Shown here piece by piece: positions 15,286-21,674 of a DNA stretch of 31,709 nucleotides. Source of the stretch: Oscillibacter sp. CAG:241 (GTDB lineage Bacteria; Bacillota; Clostridia; Oscillospirales; Oscillospiraceae). Location: the NCBI GenBank assembly GCA_000435975.1, contig FR884125.1, forward strand, positions 8,080 through 39,788. Direction: 5' to 3'. The position numbers and the translations under genes were made by a program. Position 1 is the stretch's first letter. The number at the start of each line of letters is the position of its first letter. The notes beneath the pieces were generated by a model. It saw only the letters and a list, made by a program, of their open reading frames with translations. It was not told where the DNA came from and did no database searches.

Positions 15286-16383
15286 ATGGCAAAACGAATC
15301 ACAGGAACCACGCCCCGGCAGGACGGGTATCGCATGCCCGGGGAATTTGAGGAGCAGAGCGGCGTATGGATGCTGTGGCCCCAGCGGCCCGATAACTGGC
15401 GCGGCGGAGCCAAGCCCGCCCAGCAGGCATTCATTGACGTAGCCCGGGCCATCGCCCGGTTTGAGCCGGTGACGGTATGCGTGAATCCCGACCAGTTCCA
15501 GAACGCCCGGGCCCGCCTGCCGGAGGACGTGCGGGTGGTGGAGATGACCAGCAACGACGCCTGGGTCCGGGACTGCGGCCCTACCTTTGTGAAAAACGAC
15601 CAGGGCGGTCTGCGGGCAGTGGACTGGACCTTCAACGCCTGGGGCGGCCTGTACGACGGGCTGTACTTTCCCTGGGATCAGGACGACCTGGTGGCCCGGA
15701 AGATCTGCGAGCTGGAGGGGGTGGACAGCTACCGCACCGACGATTTTGTGCTGGAGGGCGGGTCCATCCATGTGGACGGTCAGGGCACTGTGCTGGCCAC
15801 GGAGATGTGCCTGCTGTCCCCGGGACGGAACCCAGAGCTGAGCCGCCGGGATATTGAAGAAAAGCTCTGCGGCTATCTGGGGTGCGAGAAGGTCATCTGG
15901 CTGCGGGACGGCATCGACCCCGATGAGACCAACGGCCATATTGACGACGTGGCCTGCTTCGTGGCCCCGGGAGAGGTGGCGTGCATCTGGACCGAGGACC
16001 CGGAGAACCCCTTCTATCAGGCGGCCCAGGACGCCTTCCGCACCCTGAGCCAGGCCACCGATGCCAAGGGCCGCCGCCTGACGGTGCACAAGCTGTGCCT
16101 GACGAAGAAGCCCTGCTGTCTGGAGGGGGCGGAGACCATTGATGCCGTGGAGGGCACCGCCCCCCGGGAAAACGGCGAGGTCAGCATCGCCTCGTATATG
16201 AACTTTCTCATCGTCAACGGGGCCGTTATCGCCCCCCAGTACGGCGACGAAAACGACCGGCTGGCCATCCAGCAGCTGCAGCAGATGTTCCCGGACCGCC
16301 AGATCGTGGGGGTCCAGACCCGGGAGATCGCCTTCGGCGGCGGCAACATCCACTGCATCACCCAGCAGCAGCCCAAGGCGTAA
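15286..16383 (+). CDS. aguA: Agmatine deiminase
   Basis: The 365-aa enzyme matches the usual length of bacterial agmatine deiminase. Visible signatures are MTSNDAWVRDCGPTFV (Asp/Arg substrate loop), FNAWGG, VLEGGSIHVDG, ETNGHIDDVACF (catalytic His-Asp region) and the nucleophilic cysteine in GGGNIHCITQQ (Cys357). It hydrolyses agmatine to N-carbamoylputrescine plus ammonia, the step before the carbamoyltransferase encoded two genes upstream. The start is behind AGGAGG at 15271-15276. Together the operon can raise internal pH and, with a carbamate kinase, yield ATP. A terminator follows at 16408. Confidence 0.96.
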   Translation: MAKRITGTTPRQDGYRMPGEFEEQSGVWMLWPQRPDNWRGGAKPAQQAFIDVARAIARFEPVTVCVNPDQFQNARARLPEDVRVVEMTSNDAWVRDCGPTFVKNDQGGLRAVDWTFNAWGGLYDGLYFPWDQDDLVARKICELEGVDSYRTDDFVLEGGSIHVDGQGTVLATEMCLLSPGRNPELSRRDIEEKLCGYLGCEKVIWLRDGIDPDETNGHIDDVACFVAPGEVACIWTEDPENPFYQAAQDAFRTLSQATDAKGRRLTVHKLCLTKKPCCLEGAETIDAVEGTAPRENGEVSIASYMNFLIVNGAVIAPQYGDENDRLAIQQLQQMFPDRQIVGVQTREIAFGGGNIHCITQQQPKA

Positions 16384-16407
16384 CGCCGCCCAGGCGGCAT
16401 AAACTTG

Positions 16408-16457
16408 CTCCCCCATGCGGACGGCAGCGTCCTGCATGGGGGAGTACATTTCTTTTT
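16408..16457 (+). terminator. Terminator of the agmatine operon
   Basis: An 11-bp stem, CTCCCCCATGC (16408-16418) paired with 16434-16444, is followed by a T-rich stretch at 16447-16457. It sits between convergent genes and may also serve the minus-strand gene weakly. Confidence 0.75.
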
Positions 16458-16468
16458 GCAGCGGGGTT

Positions 16469-17155
16469 CTATGCGTGGTATTCCGGGCCTCTGCCCTGGT
16501 AGATATCCTGCATTTCCCGGTCGATCTCGCTGATGGCGTCGGAGCACAGGCGCAGGCGCGCCGCGTCGTCAGGGGAAAAGTCCCGCTGCGACTTATAGCG
16601 CAGCTCATGCTCCAGGCTGGCCCACATGTCCATGGCAATGGTACGCAGCTGGATCTCCACCGGCAGGTGCAGCATTCCCTCAGAGATCACGATGGGCACA
16701 TCGCAGATCAGGTGCAGGCTCCGGTAGCCGGACTCCTTGGGCTGCTGGATGTAGTCCACCTCCCGGATGATCTTGAAATTCTCATTGCGGGCCAGCAGAC
16801 TGCGGAGATAGTAGATATCGTCCAGATAGTTGCAGATAACCCGGACGCCGGCTACGTCCTGGATGTGGGCATAGATATTGTCGATGGTGACCTCAAACCC
16901 CCGGCGCTTCAGCTTTTCCACGATACTGTCCACGGTTTTGATGCGGTACTCGATATGGTGGATGGGAGAGTGGTCGTACAGGCTGGCAAATTCCTCGTCC
17001 AGGATCTCCAGCTGGGTGACGGCGACCTTCAGAGCGCTGCGATACAGGTGATTCACCCGTACCATGCCCTGGGCCAGCTCCTGCTGCTCCGGCGTGCCCC
17101 CCTGGGGAATGTGGATATCCTTCAGCCGGATGGTGCCGCTCTTCTCGATCATCAT
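16469..17155 (-). CDS. Small alarmone synthetase, RelQ/YjbM-type (p)ppGpp synthase
   Basis: The 228-aa cytoplasmic enzyme has only the RelA/SpoT synthetase domain. Signatures visible are EYRIKTVDSIVEKLKRRG, DIQDVAGVRVICNY-like sequence (HIQDVAGVRVICNYLDDIY), ESGYRSLHLI, and VEIQLRTIAMDMWASLEHELRYK, all in the order of the synthetase core. The hydrolase HD domain is absent, and the length matches stand-alone synthetases such as RelQ and RelP. It transfers pyrophosphate from ATP to GDP/GTP in stress response. AGGAGG precedes the ATG pair at 17150-17155 with a slightly long spacer. An extended -10 promoter (17199-17207) is upstream, so it is expressed on its own. I cannot separate RelQ from RelP by eye. 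Confidence 0.92.
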   Translation of the reverse strand: MMIEKSGTIRLKDIHIPQGGTPEQQELAQGMVRVNHLYRSALKVAVTQLEILDEEFASLYDHSPIHHIEYRIKTVDSIVEKLKRRGFEVTIDNIYAHIQDVAGVRVICNYLDDIYYLRSLLARNENFKIIREVDYIQQPKESGYRSLHLICDVPIVISEGMLHLPVEIQLRTIAMDMWASLEHELRYKSQRDFSPDDAARLRLCSDAISEIDREMQDIYQGRGPEYHA

Positions 17156-17198
17156 GAAAAAGATGCGCCTCCTTGTTCTCGTTTAATCCTTTGTTATG

Positions 17199-17207
17199 AT
17201 TATAACA
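17199..17207 (-). promoter_or_regulatory. Extended -10 promoter of the alarmone synthetase gene
   Basis: TGTTATAAT on the minus strand is a perfect extended -10 box; the -35 region is poor. Confidence 0.6.
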
Positions 17208-17294
17208 TAGACCTATGACAGGAGTGTGAATAAAAAGCAAAATCTGCCGTAGAAAAATCCCGTCATTTTTCGTCATTTCGCCAAAGTCTGCCGT

Positions 17295-17323
17295 TTGCGC
17301 CGGGAGCCCTTTTGTGGTATCAT
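17295..17323 (+). promoter_or_regulatory. Promoter of the DUF5662 gene
   Basis: TTGCGC and TATCAT are spaced by 17 bp, 30 bp before the start codon at 17354. Confidence 0.55.
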
Positions 17324-17353
17324 AGGAAAAGCGAAAAAAAGGGGGGACGGCGC

Positions 17354-17896
17354 ATGCATATTCGTGAGCATCTGCGCACGGTGGGCCGCCACCGGCGGCT
17401 GGTGCGGCATTACTGCCTGCGGCTGGGGCTGGTGTGGCAGGGACTGACCCACGATCTGAGCAAATACAGCCCCACGGAGTTCTGGCGCAGCGCCAAATAT
17501 TACCAGGGATACCGCAGTCCCAACGACCAGGAGCGCCTGGAAAACGGCGTAAGTCTGTCGTGGCTGCATCATAAGGGCCGCAACCGCCATCACTTTGAGT
17601 ACTGGATCGACTACTGCCTGCGGCCGGACGGCAGCGTATACATGGGCGGGTGCAAAATGCCCAAGCGCTATGTGGCGGAGATGTTCTGCGACCGCATCGC
17701 TGCCTGCCGGGTGTACCAAGGGGAAAAATATACCGATGCATCGCCCTATGACTATTACCAGGGCTCCAAGGGGCACATTCTCATCAACCAGGAGACCAGC
17801 GACCTGCTGGACCGGTGGCTGCTGCTGCTGAAGAAGCAGGGCGAGGATGCGGCCTTCCCGCAGATCCGCCGGGAGCTGAAGGACCCGGCGTATTGA
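17354..17896 (+). CDS. DUF5662 family protein
   Basis: The 180-aa protein has no signal peptide. The region LVWQGLTHDLSKYSPTEFW (residues 27-45) and SLSWLHHKGRNRHHFEYWIDY (about 68-88) are the conserved His/Asp-rich motifs of this family, whose pattern recalls HD-type metal sites, although no activity is known. The ATG at 17354 follows GGGGGGAC; reading could extend upstream to a GTG at 17312, but that lies over the promoter. It is monocistronic, with a promoter at 17295-17323 and a strong terminator at 18021. The family name is from memory of the motif; the biochemical role is unknown. Confidence 0.82.
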   Translation: MHIREHLRTVGRHRRLVRHYCLRLGLVWQGLTHDLSKYSPTEFWRSAKYYQGYRSPNDQERLENGVSLSWLHHKGRNRHHFEYWIDYCLRPDGSVYMGGCKMPKRYVAEMFCDRIAACRVYQGEKYTDASPYDYYQGSKGHILINQETSDLLDRWLLLLKKQGEDAAFPQIRRELKDPAY

Positions 17897-18020
17897 GCTG
17901 CGGACCAAGTCAAGCCATGATCCCCGCCTCCTGCACCGGCAAGGGTGCTCTGGCCGCAAGTACAGAGACACCGAAAGCCCATATGCTCCCGCCGGCAGAG
18001 GGCTGCACCGGCACAAAAAA

Positions 18021-18059
18021 ACTGCCGTAGAGGGCAATTACCTCTGCGGCAGTTTTTTC
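18021..18059 (+). terminator. Intrinsic terminator after the DUF5662 gene
   Basis: ACTGCCGTAGAGG pairs with CCTCTGCGGCAGT (one wobble) across a seven-base loop, followed by six Ts; a run of As on the other side allows use in both directions. Confidence 0.88.
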
Positions 18060-18128
18060 AGGTCGAACACATTCTTAAACTAAAAAATCAAACCTCTGTG
18101 TTTTGTTGGACAAGAAGCGTATGAATAG

Positions 18129-18296
18129 TATTTTGCTACGGAGTATGAGCAGAATCTCACCTCCTATGTCACCGTGTCCTACGAGGGACTGACGGACGGC
18201 AAGGCCTATCTGAGCGTGGAAGTGCCCGATAGCCACTATGTCCAGCATGCTATGCTTCGCACCATTTTTTACGTTCTCCTAATAGGCACAATATGA
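18129..18296 (+). pseudogene. Orphan coding remnant
   Basis: The stretch between the terminator at 18059 and the gene at 18363 is mostly AT-rich and gene-free. In its middle, about 110 bp with the codon usage of the GC-rich host read ATEYEQNLTSYVTVSYEGL, then TDGKAYLSVEVPDSHYVQHA, and stop at 18296. It has no start codon or ribosome-binding site and its ends run into AT-rich sequence. It resembles a piece of an extracellular beta-domain, left by deletion or insertion. The source gene is not in the window. Confidence 0.4.
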
Positions 18297-18362
18297 TTTA
18301 GTACTTGTTCTTAAATAAGAGGTTGTACCAGAAAATAACAAAGGCAATGAGTAAGAATTGTA

Positions 18363-19106
18363 TCATAGATCGTTATGCTCCTCAGTTAGAATTAACTCGC
18401 CACGACCATTCTTAGCAATCCCCGCCCACTCTAAAATTGCAGCCATTACAAACACGGGATCAAAAACCGAATCTCCGATTGTTCGACCGCGGTGAAGCGC
18501 TATTGTACCGACAACGGTATTTTCCTCACAGCCGGGTTCACCGAGCTTATAATTTCTTCCATTGCCTTTCTTTGCTCTGCCGCCTTGCTTTATAAGGAGT
18601 TCTACAATATCGTCAAACACCTTATAGTCGTAGGCTGGCTTAACAGGCAACTTATCACTTGTAAAAGTCGTTCCGTCTGGCTCTGCGTAAATCTCACAAG
18701 GAAGGCCTCTGGCCGTGTATACGGTAACGTGACCACCGTGCGCTTTCAGCTTTGCTTTGATGATTTCGGACGCGAGTGTGCTTGTATCATCCACATCCAT
18801 GCGGCTTACATCAATTTCCTTTGGCATTACCTTCTCCGTTCCACCGCCAAGATTTAAGGCGGCAAGCAATTCATCCAGTTTCTTTTTTGCAGTTGGATAA
18901 GATATTTGCATATCAGACTGTACCTCCTTCAGGTTTCCTCTGTCTTTCAAAAAAGTAATCAAGAACTCAAATTGCTCCTTGTCGAGCCGATCAAAAGGGC
19001 CAAGGTCGAACGTGTTTCTTAGCTCCATGCCACAATCAGGGCATTGTAGCGTGGTAACTCGCAGTGTCCCATGACAGGCGGGACATTTTGAAATAAGCTG
19101 GTTCAT
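18363..19106 (-). CDS. DUF2089 family zinc-finger/HTH regulator with extended C-terminus
   Basis: The 247-aa protein opens with a four-cysteine zinc ribbon (CPACHGTL ... CPDCGMEL, residues 9-29) followed by a DUF2089-type segment, LDKEQFEFLITFLKDRGNLK and SYPTAKKKLDELLAAL, that reads as a helix-turn-helix. The ~150 residues after it (from KEIDVSRMD) are not familiar to me. The ATG at 19104-19106 is preceded by AGAGGTGAT; an upstream ATG at 19134-19136 lies in the -10 region and is rejected. Its base composition is clearly AT-richer than neighbours, which with the remnant beside it suggests acquisition by transfer. A consensus promoter and a palindrome lie upstream, so autoregulation is plausible. 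Confidence 0.8.
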   Translation of the reverse strand: MNQLISKCPACHGTLRVTTLQCPDCGMELRNTFDLGPFDRLDKEQFEFLITFLKDRGNLKEVQSDMQISYPTAKKKLDELLAALNLGGGTEKVMPKEIDVSRMDVDDTSTLASEIIKAKLKAHGGHVTVYTARGLPCEIYAEPDGTTFTSDKLPVKPAYDYKVFDDIVELLIKQGGRAKKGNGRNYKLGEPGCEENTVVGTIALHRGRTIGDSVFDPVFVMAAILEWAGIAKNGRGELILTEEHNDL

Positions 19107-19127
19107 GTAAATCACCTCTCTGCTTAT

Positions 19128-19156
19128 ATGATACAATTAGAGAGCAGATTTGTCAA
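19128..19156 (-). promoter_or_regulatory. Consensus promoter of the DUF2089 gene
   Basis: A perfect TTGACA -35 (19151-19156) and TATCAT -10 (19128-19133) are separated by 17 bp. The start codon is 21 bp from the -10, so the 5' leader is very short. Confidence 0.82.
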
Positions 19157-19175
19157 TATAGTTTTTAATTATTTT

Positions 19176-19192
19176 TAGTACTATAAGTGCTA
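19176..19192. promoter_or_regulatory. Operator-like palindrome upstream of the DUF2089 promoter
   Basis: TAGTACT-ATA-AGTGCTA is an inverted repeat with one mismatch. It lies 19 bp upstream of the -35, a position suited to a transcription factor site. The bound protein is unknown. Confidence 0.35.
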
Positions 19193-19209
19193 TATTGTTT
19201 TTCAACTAA

Positions 19210-19249
19210 AAAAATCGGCACCTGCTTTTTGAGGCAGGTGCCGATTTCT
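19210..19249 (-). terminator. Terminator of the MATE-kinase operon (copy 1 of an exact 40-bp repeat)
   Basis: AAATCGGCACCTGC and its complement form a perfect 14-bp stem followed on the minus strand by seven Ts, seven bases after the stop codon region. The same 40 bp, including the loop, recur at 21527-21566. Confidence 0.92.
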
Positions 19250-19256
19250 CAGCTTG

Positions 19257-19835
19257 TCAATACAGCTCCGCGATGATGTTCACGCACTTGTTGATACCGA
19301 TAACGCCGCTGTCCAGCGTCAGGTGGTAGTTCTGGGCGTGTCCCCACTTCATGTTGGTGTAGAAGCGGTGATACGCCGCCCGCCGCTTGTCCTTATCCCG
19401 CAAACGCTCCTCCGGGGACTGCTCCCGCTCACCGTAGACCTCCACGATGCGCTTGGCGCGGAACGCCAGATCCGCATGGATAAAGACCTTCAGGCAGTCC
19501 GCCGTGCCCTGCAAAATGTAGTCCGCGCAGCGGCCCACGATGACGCAGGGCCCTTTTGCGGCAAGGTCTGTGATGACCTTGTACTGCCGCTCCCACAGGA
19601 TATCCTCGTTGGTGGGGCCGAACATCCGGTTAGAGAAAGCGTTCGAGAGGAAACCGCCGGGAGCGTACTCTCCCGCCTCCTTCACATAGTCCGGCGCGAA
19701 GCCGGTCTCCTTCGCCATTTCCTGAATGATCTCCGCGTCATAGCAGGGGATGTCCAGCTTTTCCGCAACCTTTTTGCCAACGGTGCGTCCGCCGCTGCCA
19801 AACTCGCGGCTGATGGTAATCACTCTGTTTTTCAT
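19257..19835 (-). CDS. Cytidylate kinase-like protein
   Basis: The 192-aa protein begins MKNRVITISREFGSGGRTVG, a degenerate P-loop (GSGGRTVG) typical of the cytidylate-kinase-like family abundant in gut Firmicutes. It continues with CYDAEIIQEMAKETG, GPCVIVGRCADYIL and IHADLAFRAKRIVEVYGE. It is a short P-loop phosphotransferase, but true CMP kinase has a different spacing and a longer NMP-binding domain, so the substrate is uncertain. The ATG overlaps the MATE stop as ATGA, giving translational coupling, and a strong terminator follows. It is the second and last gene of the attenuated MATE operon. Confidence 0.87.
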   Translation of the reverse strand: MKNRVITISREFGSGGRTVGKKVAEKLDIPCYDAEIIQEMAKETGFAPDYVKEAGEYAPGGFLSNAFSNRMFGPTNEDILWERQYKVITDLAAKGPCVIVGRCADYILQGTADCLKVFIHADLAFRAKRIVEVYGEREQSPEERLRDKDKRRAAYHRFYTNMKWGHAQNYHLTLDSGVIGINKCVNIIAELY

Positions 19836-21238
19836 ACTTTCTGCACTCCTTCCGTATGCAATTCCCGATAGGTTTTTACGATAATAACTGCTGAGATGAT
19901 AAAGGTCAGAATATCCGATACCGGCATGGAATACAGCACGCCGTCCAGACCGAAGAACACCGGCAGCAGCAGGGCAAAGCCCACGCCGAACACCACCTCA
20001 CGGAACATGGACAGCAGCGTGGAGGCCAGCGCCTTACCCACCGCCTGCAAGAAGATAAAGCACGCCTTGTTGACGCAGGCGAGGATCATCATGCAGAGAT
20101 AGGTGCGGAAGGCTTTAATGGCGAAATCGGTGTAGTAGCTGCTCTCGTTGGCCGCACCGAAAATGGCGATGAGCTGACGAGGAAAGCCCTCTGCCAGCAC
20201 AAGCGCCACCGCGCCCACCAGCGCCTCGGCCACCAGCAGCTTGGTGAACAGCTCCCGCACACGGAGCTTTTTCTCTGCGCCCATGTTGTAGCCCACGATG
20301 GGAATGCAGCCTGCCGTCATGCCCACCACGATGGAAATGACGATCTGGAAGAACTTCATCACGATGCCCACCACCGCCATGGGGATCTGCGCGTACTGCG
20401 CCTGCCCGAATACAGCGTCCAGTGCGCCGTATTTGCGGAGCATATTGTTGATGGCCGCCATAGCCGCCACGAGGCTGATCTGGGAGAGGAAGCTGGTGAT
20501 GCCCAGCGTCAGCATCCGTCCGCAGATACTTCCCCGCAGGGCATAATCGCCGGATGCAGGCTTGATGATCTTCATATGCAGCAGATACCACACGGCAAGT
20601 GCTGCCGTTGCCACCTGACCGATGACCGTGGCAACGGCTGCGCCCATCATGCCCCATTGGAAGACGAAGATGAAGATGGGGTCCAGAATGATGTTGATGA
20701 CCGCGCCCACCAGCGTGGAGATCATGGCGAACTTGGGATTGCCATCGGCGCGGATGATAGGGTTCATAGCCTGACCAAACATATAGAACGGGATGCCCAG
20801 CGTAATATAGAAGAAATACTCCTGTGAGTGATGGAACGTTTCTTCGTTGACTGTGCCGCCGAACATGGCGATGATGCTGTTTGCGAAGACGAGGTATACC
20901 GCCGTCAGAACAAGACTGCTGACGACAGATAACACCACCGCGTTGCCCACGCTGCGCCTGGCCTTATCCACCTCGTTTCTGCCCAGCGCCATGCTGACGA
21001 AGGCACAGCAGCCGTCACCTACCATAACAGCGATGGCCAGTGCTACAACGGTCAGCGGGAAAACAACGGTATTGGCGGCGTTGCCGTAAGAGCCGAGGTA
21101 GCTGGCATTGGCGATGAAGATCTGGTCTACGATGTTGTAAAGCGCGCCCACCAGCAGCGAGATGATGCAGGGGATGGCGTACTGCCGCATGAGCTTGCTC
21201 ACGCGCTCCGTCCCCAAATACTGATTTCCGGTTTCCAT
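19832..21238 (-). CDS. MATE family multidrug/metabolite exporter
   Basis: The 468-aa membrane protein has 12 hydrophobic segments in two halves. It shows the MATE family patterns IPCIISLLVGALYNIVDQIF near the N-terminus, GDGCCAFVSMALGR (around 75-90), FGQAMNPIIRADGNPKFAM and GCIPIVGYNMGAEK. MATE proteins export cationic drugs or metabolites using Na+ or H+ gradients. The ATG at 21236-21238 has AAGGTGA six bases upstream; a GTG at 21247 overlaps this site and is not preferred. A terminator-like hairpin sits in the leader just upstream, with a promoter 190 bp away, which points to regulated read-through. Substrate cannot be read from the sequence. Confidence 0.94.
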   Translation of the reverse strand: METGNQYLGTERVSKLMRQYAIPCIISLLVGALYNIVDQIFIANASYLGSYGNAANTVVFPLTVVALAIAVMVGDGCCAFVSMALGRNEVDKARRSVGNAVVLSVVSSLVLTAVYLVFANSIIAMFGGTVNEETFHHSQEYFFYITLGIPFYMFGQAMNPIIRADGNPKFAMISTLVGAVINIILDPIFIFVFQWGMMGAAVATVIGQVATAALAVWYLLHMKIIKPASGDYALRGSICGRMLTLGITSFLSQISLVAAMAAINNMLRKYGALDAVFGQAQYAQIPMAVVGIVMKFFQIVISIVVGMTAGCIPIVGYNMGAEKKLRVRELFTKLLVAEALVGAVALVLAEGFPRQLIAIFGAANESSYYTDFAIKAFRTYLCMMILACVNKACFIFLQAVGKALASTLLSMFREVVFGVGFALLLPVFFGLDGVLYSMPVSDILTFIISAVIIVKTYRELHTEGVQKV

Positions 21239-21267
21239 ATAATTCACCTTTCTTTCAAAAAAATAAA

Positions 21268-21305
21268 AAATGCGTAAGTCCTAACACATCCGGACTTACG
21301 CATTT
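21268..21305 (-). promoter_or_regulatory. Leader terminator (attenuator) of the MATE operon
   Basis: AAATGCGTAAGTCC and its exact complement form a 14-bp stem with a 10-base loop, followed on the minus strand by a T-rich run (TTTATTTTTTT). It lies 30 bp before the MATE start codon. The complement of the 3' arm occurs a second time at 21396-21406 with one change, a possible anti-terminator. Confidence 0.75.
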
Positions 21306-21321
21306 CTGCTACACGATTTGC

Positions 21322-21348
21322 CTATGAAGTTTGTGTCCATTCTGCCAT
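21322..21348 (-). CDS. Possible 8-residue leader peptide of the MATE operon
   Basis: An ATG preceded by GGGTGAGAA opens MAEWTQTS and stops at TAG, 16 bp before the attenuator stem. Position and size suit a ribosome-sensing leader ORF as in drug-inducible attenuators. It is too short for coding statistics, so support is positional only. Confidence 0.35.
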   Translation of the reverse strand: MAEWTQTS

Positions 21349-21429
21349 TTCTCACCCGATTCCGCAAAAAAGGGCGCGTGGCTGTTTCTCCAACTGGATT
21401 TACGCAGAAACGCCACACGCTGTACGCTT

Positions 21430-21458
21430 ATTATAACTGATTCGGATGGAGATTTCAA
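21430..21458 (-). promoter_or_regulatory. Promoter of the MATE operon
   Basis: TTGAAA and TATAAT are spaced by 17 bp on the minus strand. The expected transcript would start near 21423 and carry about 185 nt of leader. Confidence 0.78.
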
Positions 21459-21526
21459 ATATTTTTTGAATGGTTTTCGTCTCGCTCGATCATACTTTGG
21501 GCAATCACCATGCTGCCGGATAACAT

Positions 21527-21566
21527 AAAAATCGGCACCTGCTTTTTGAGGCAGGTGCCGATTTCT
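21527..21566 (-). terminator. Terminator downstream of groEL (copy 2 of the exact 40-bp repeat)
   Basis: It is identical to 19210-19249, including the loop, and five Ts follow on the minus strand. It lies about 110 bp after the groEL stop and 70 bp before the MATE promoter -35, so it insulates the two operons. Confidence 0.85.
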
Positions 21567-21674
21567 GTTACCGGATCATGCGCTTGGATTTTTGGCGTAA
21601 GTGGCGCAAGCTTGGCGTAAATCCGCTTTTGCGCATCCAAAAAATCAAGCAATTTCAACGGTTTGCGGCGTCTC

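Noticed and set aside
21455..21658. 67-codon TTG-started minus-strand reading between groEL and the MATE gene
   Set aside because: It runs straight through the terminator stem at 21527-21566 and the promoter of the MATE operon, and lacks a ribosome-binding site.
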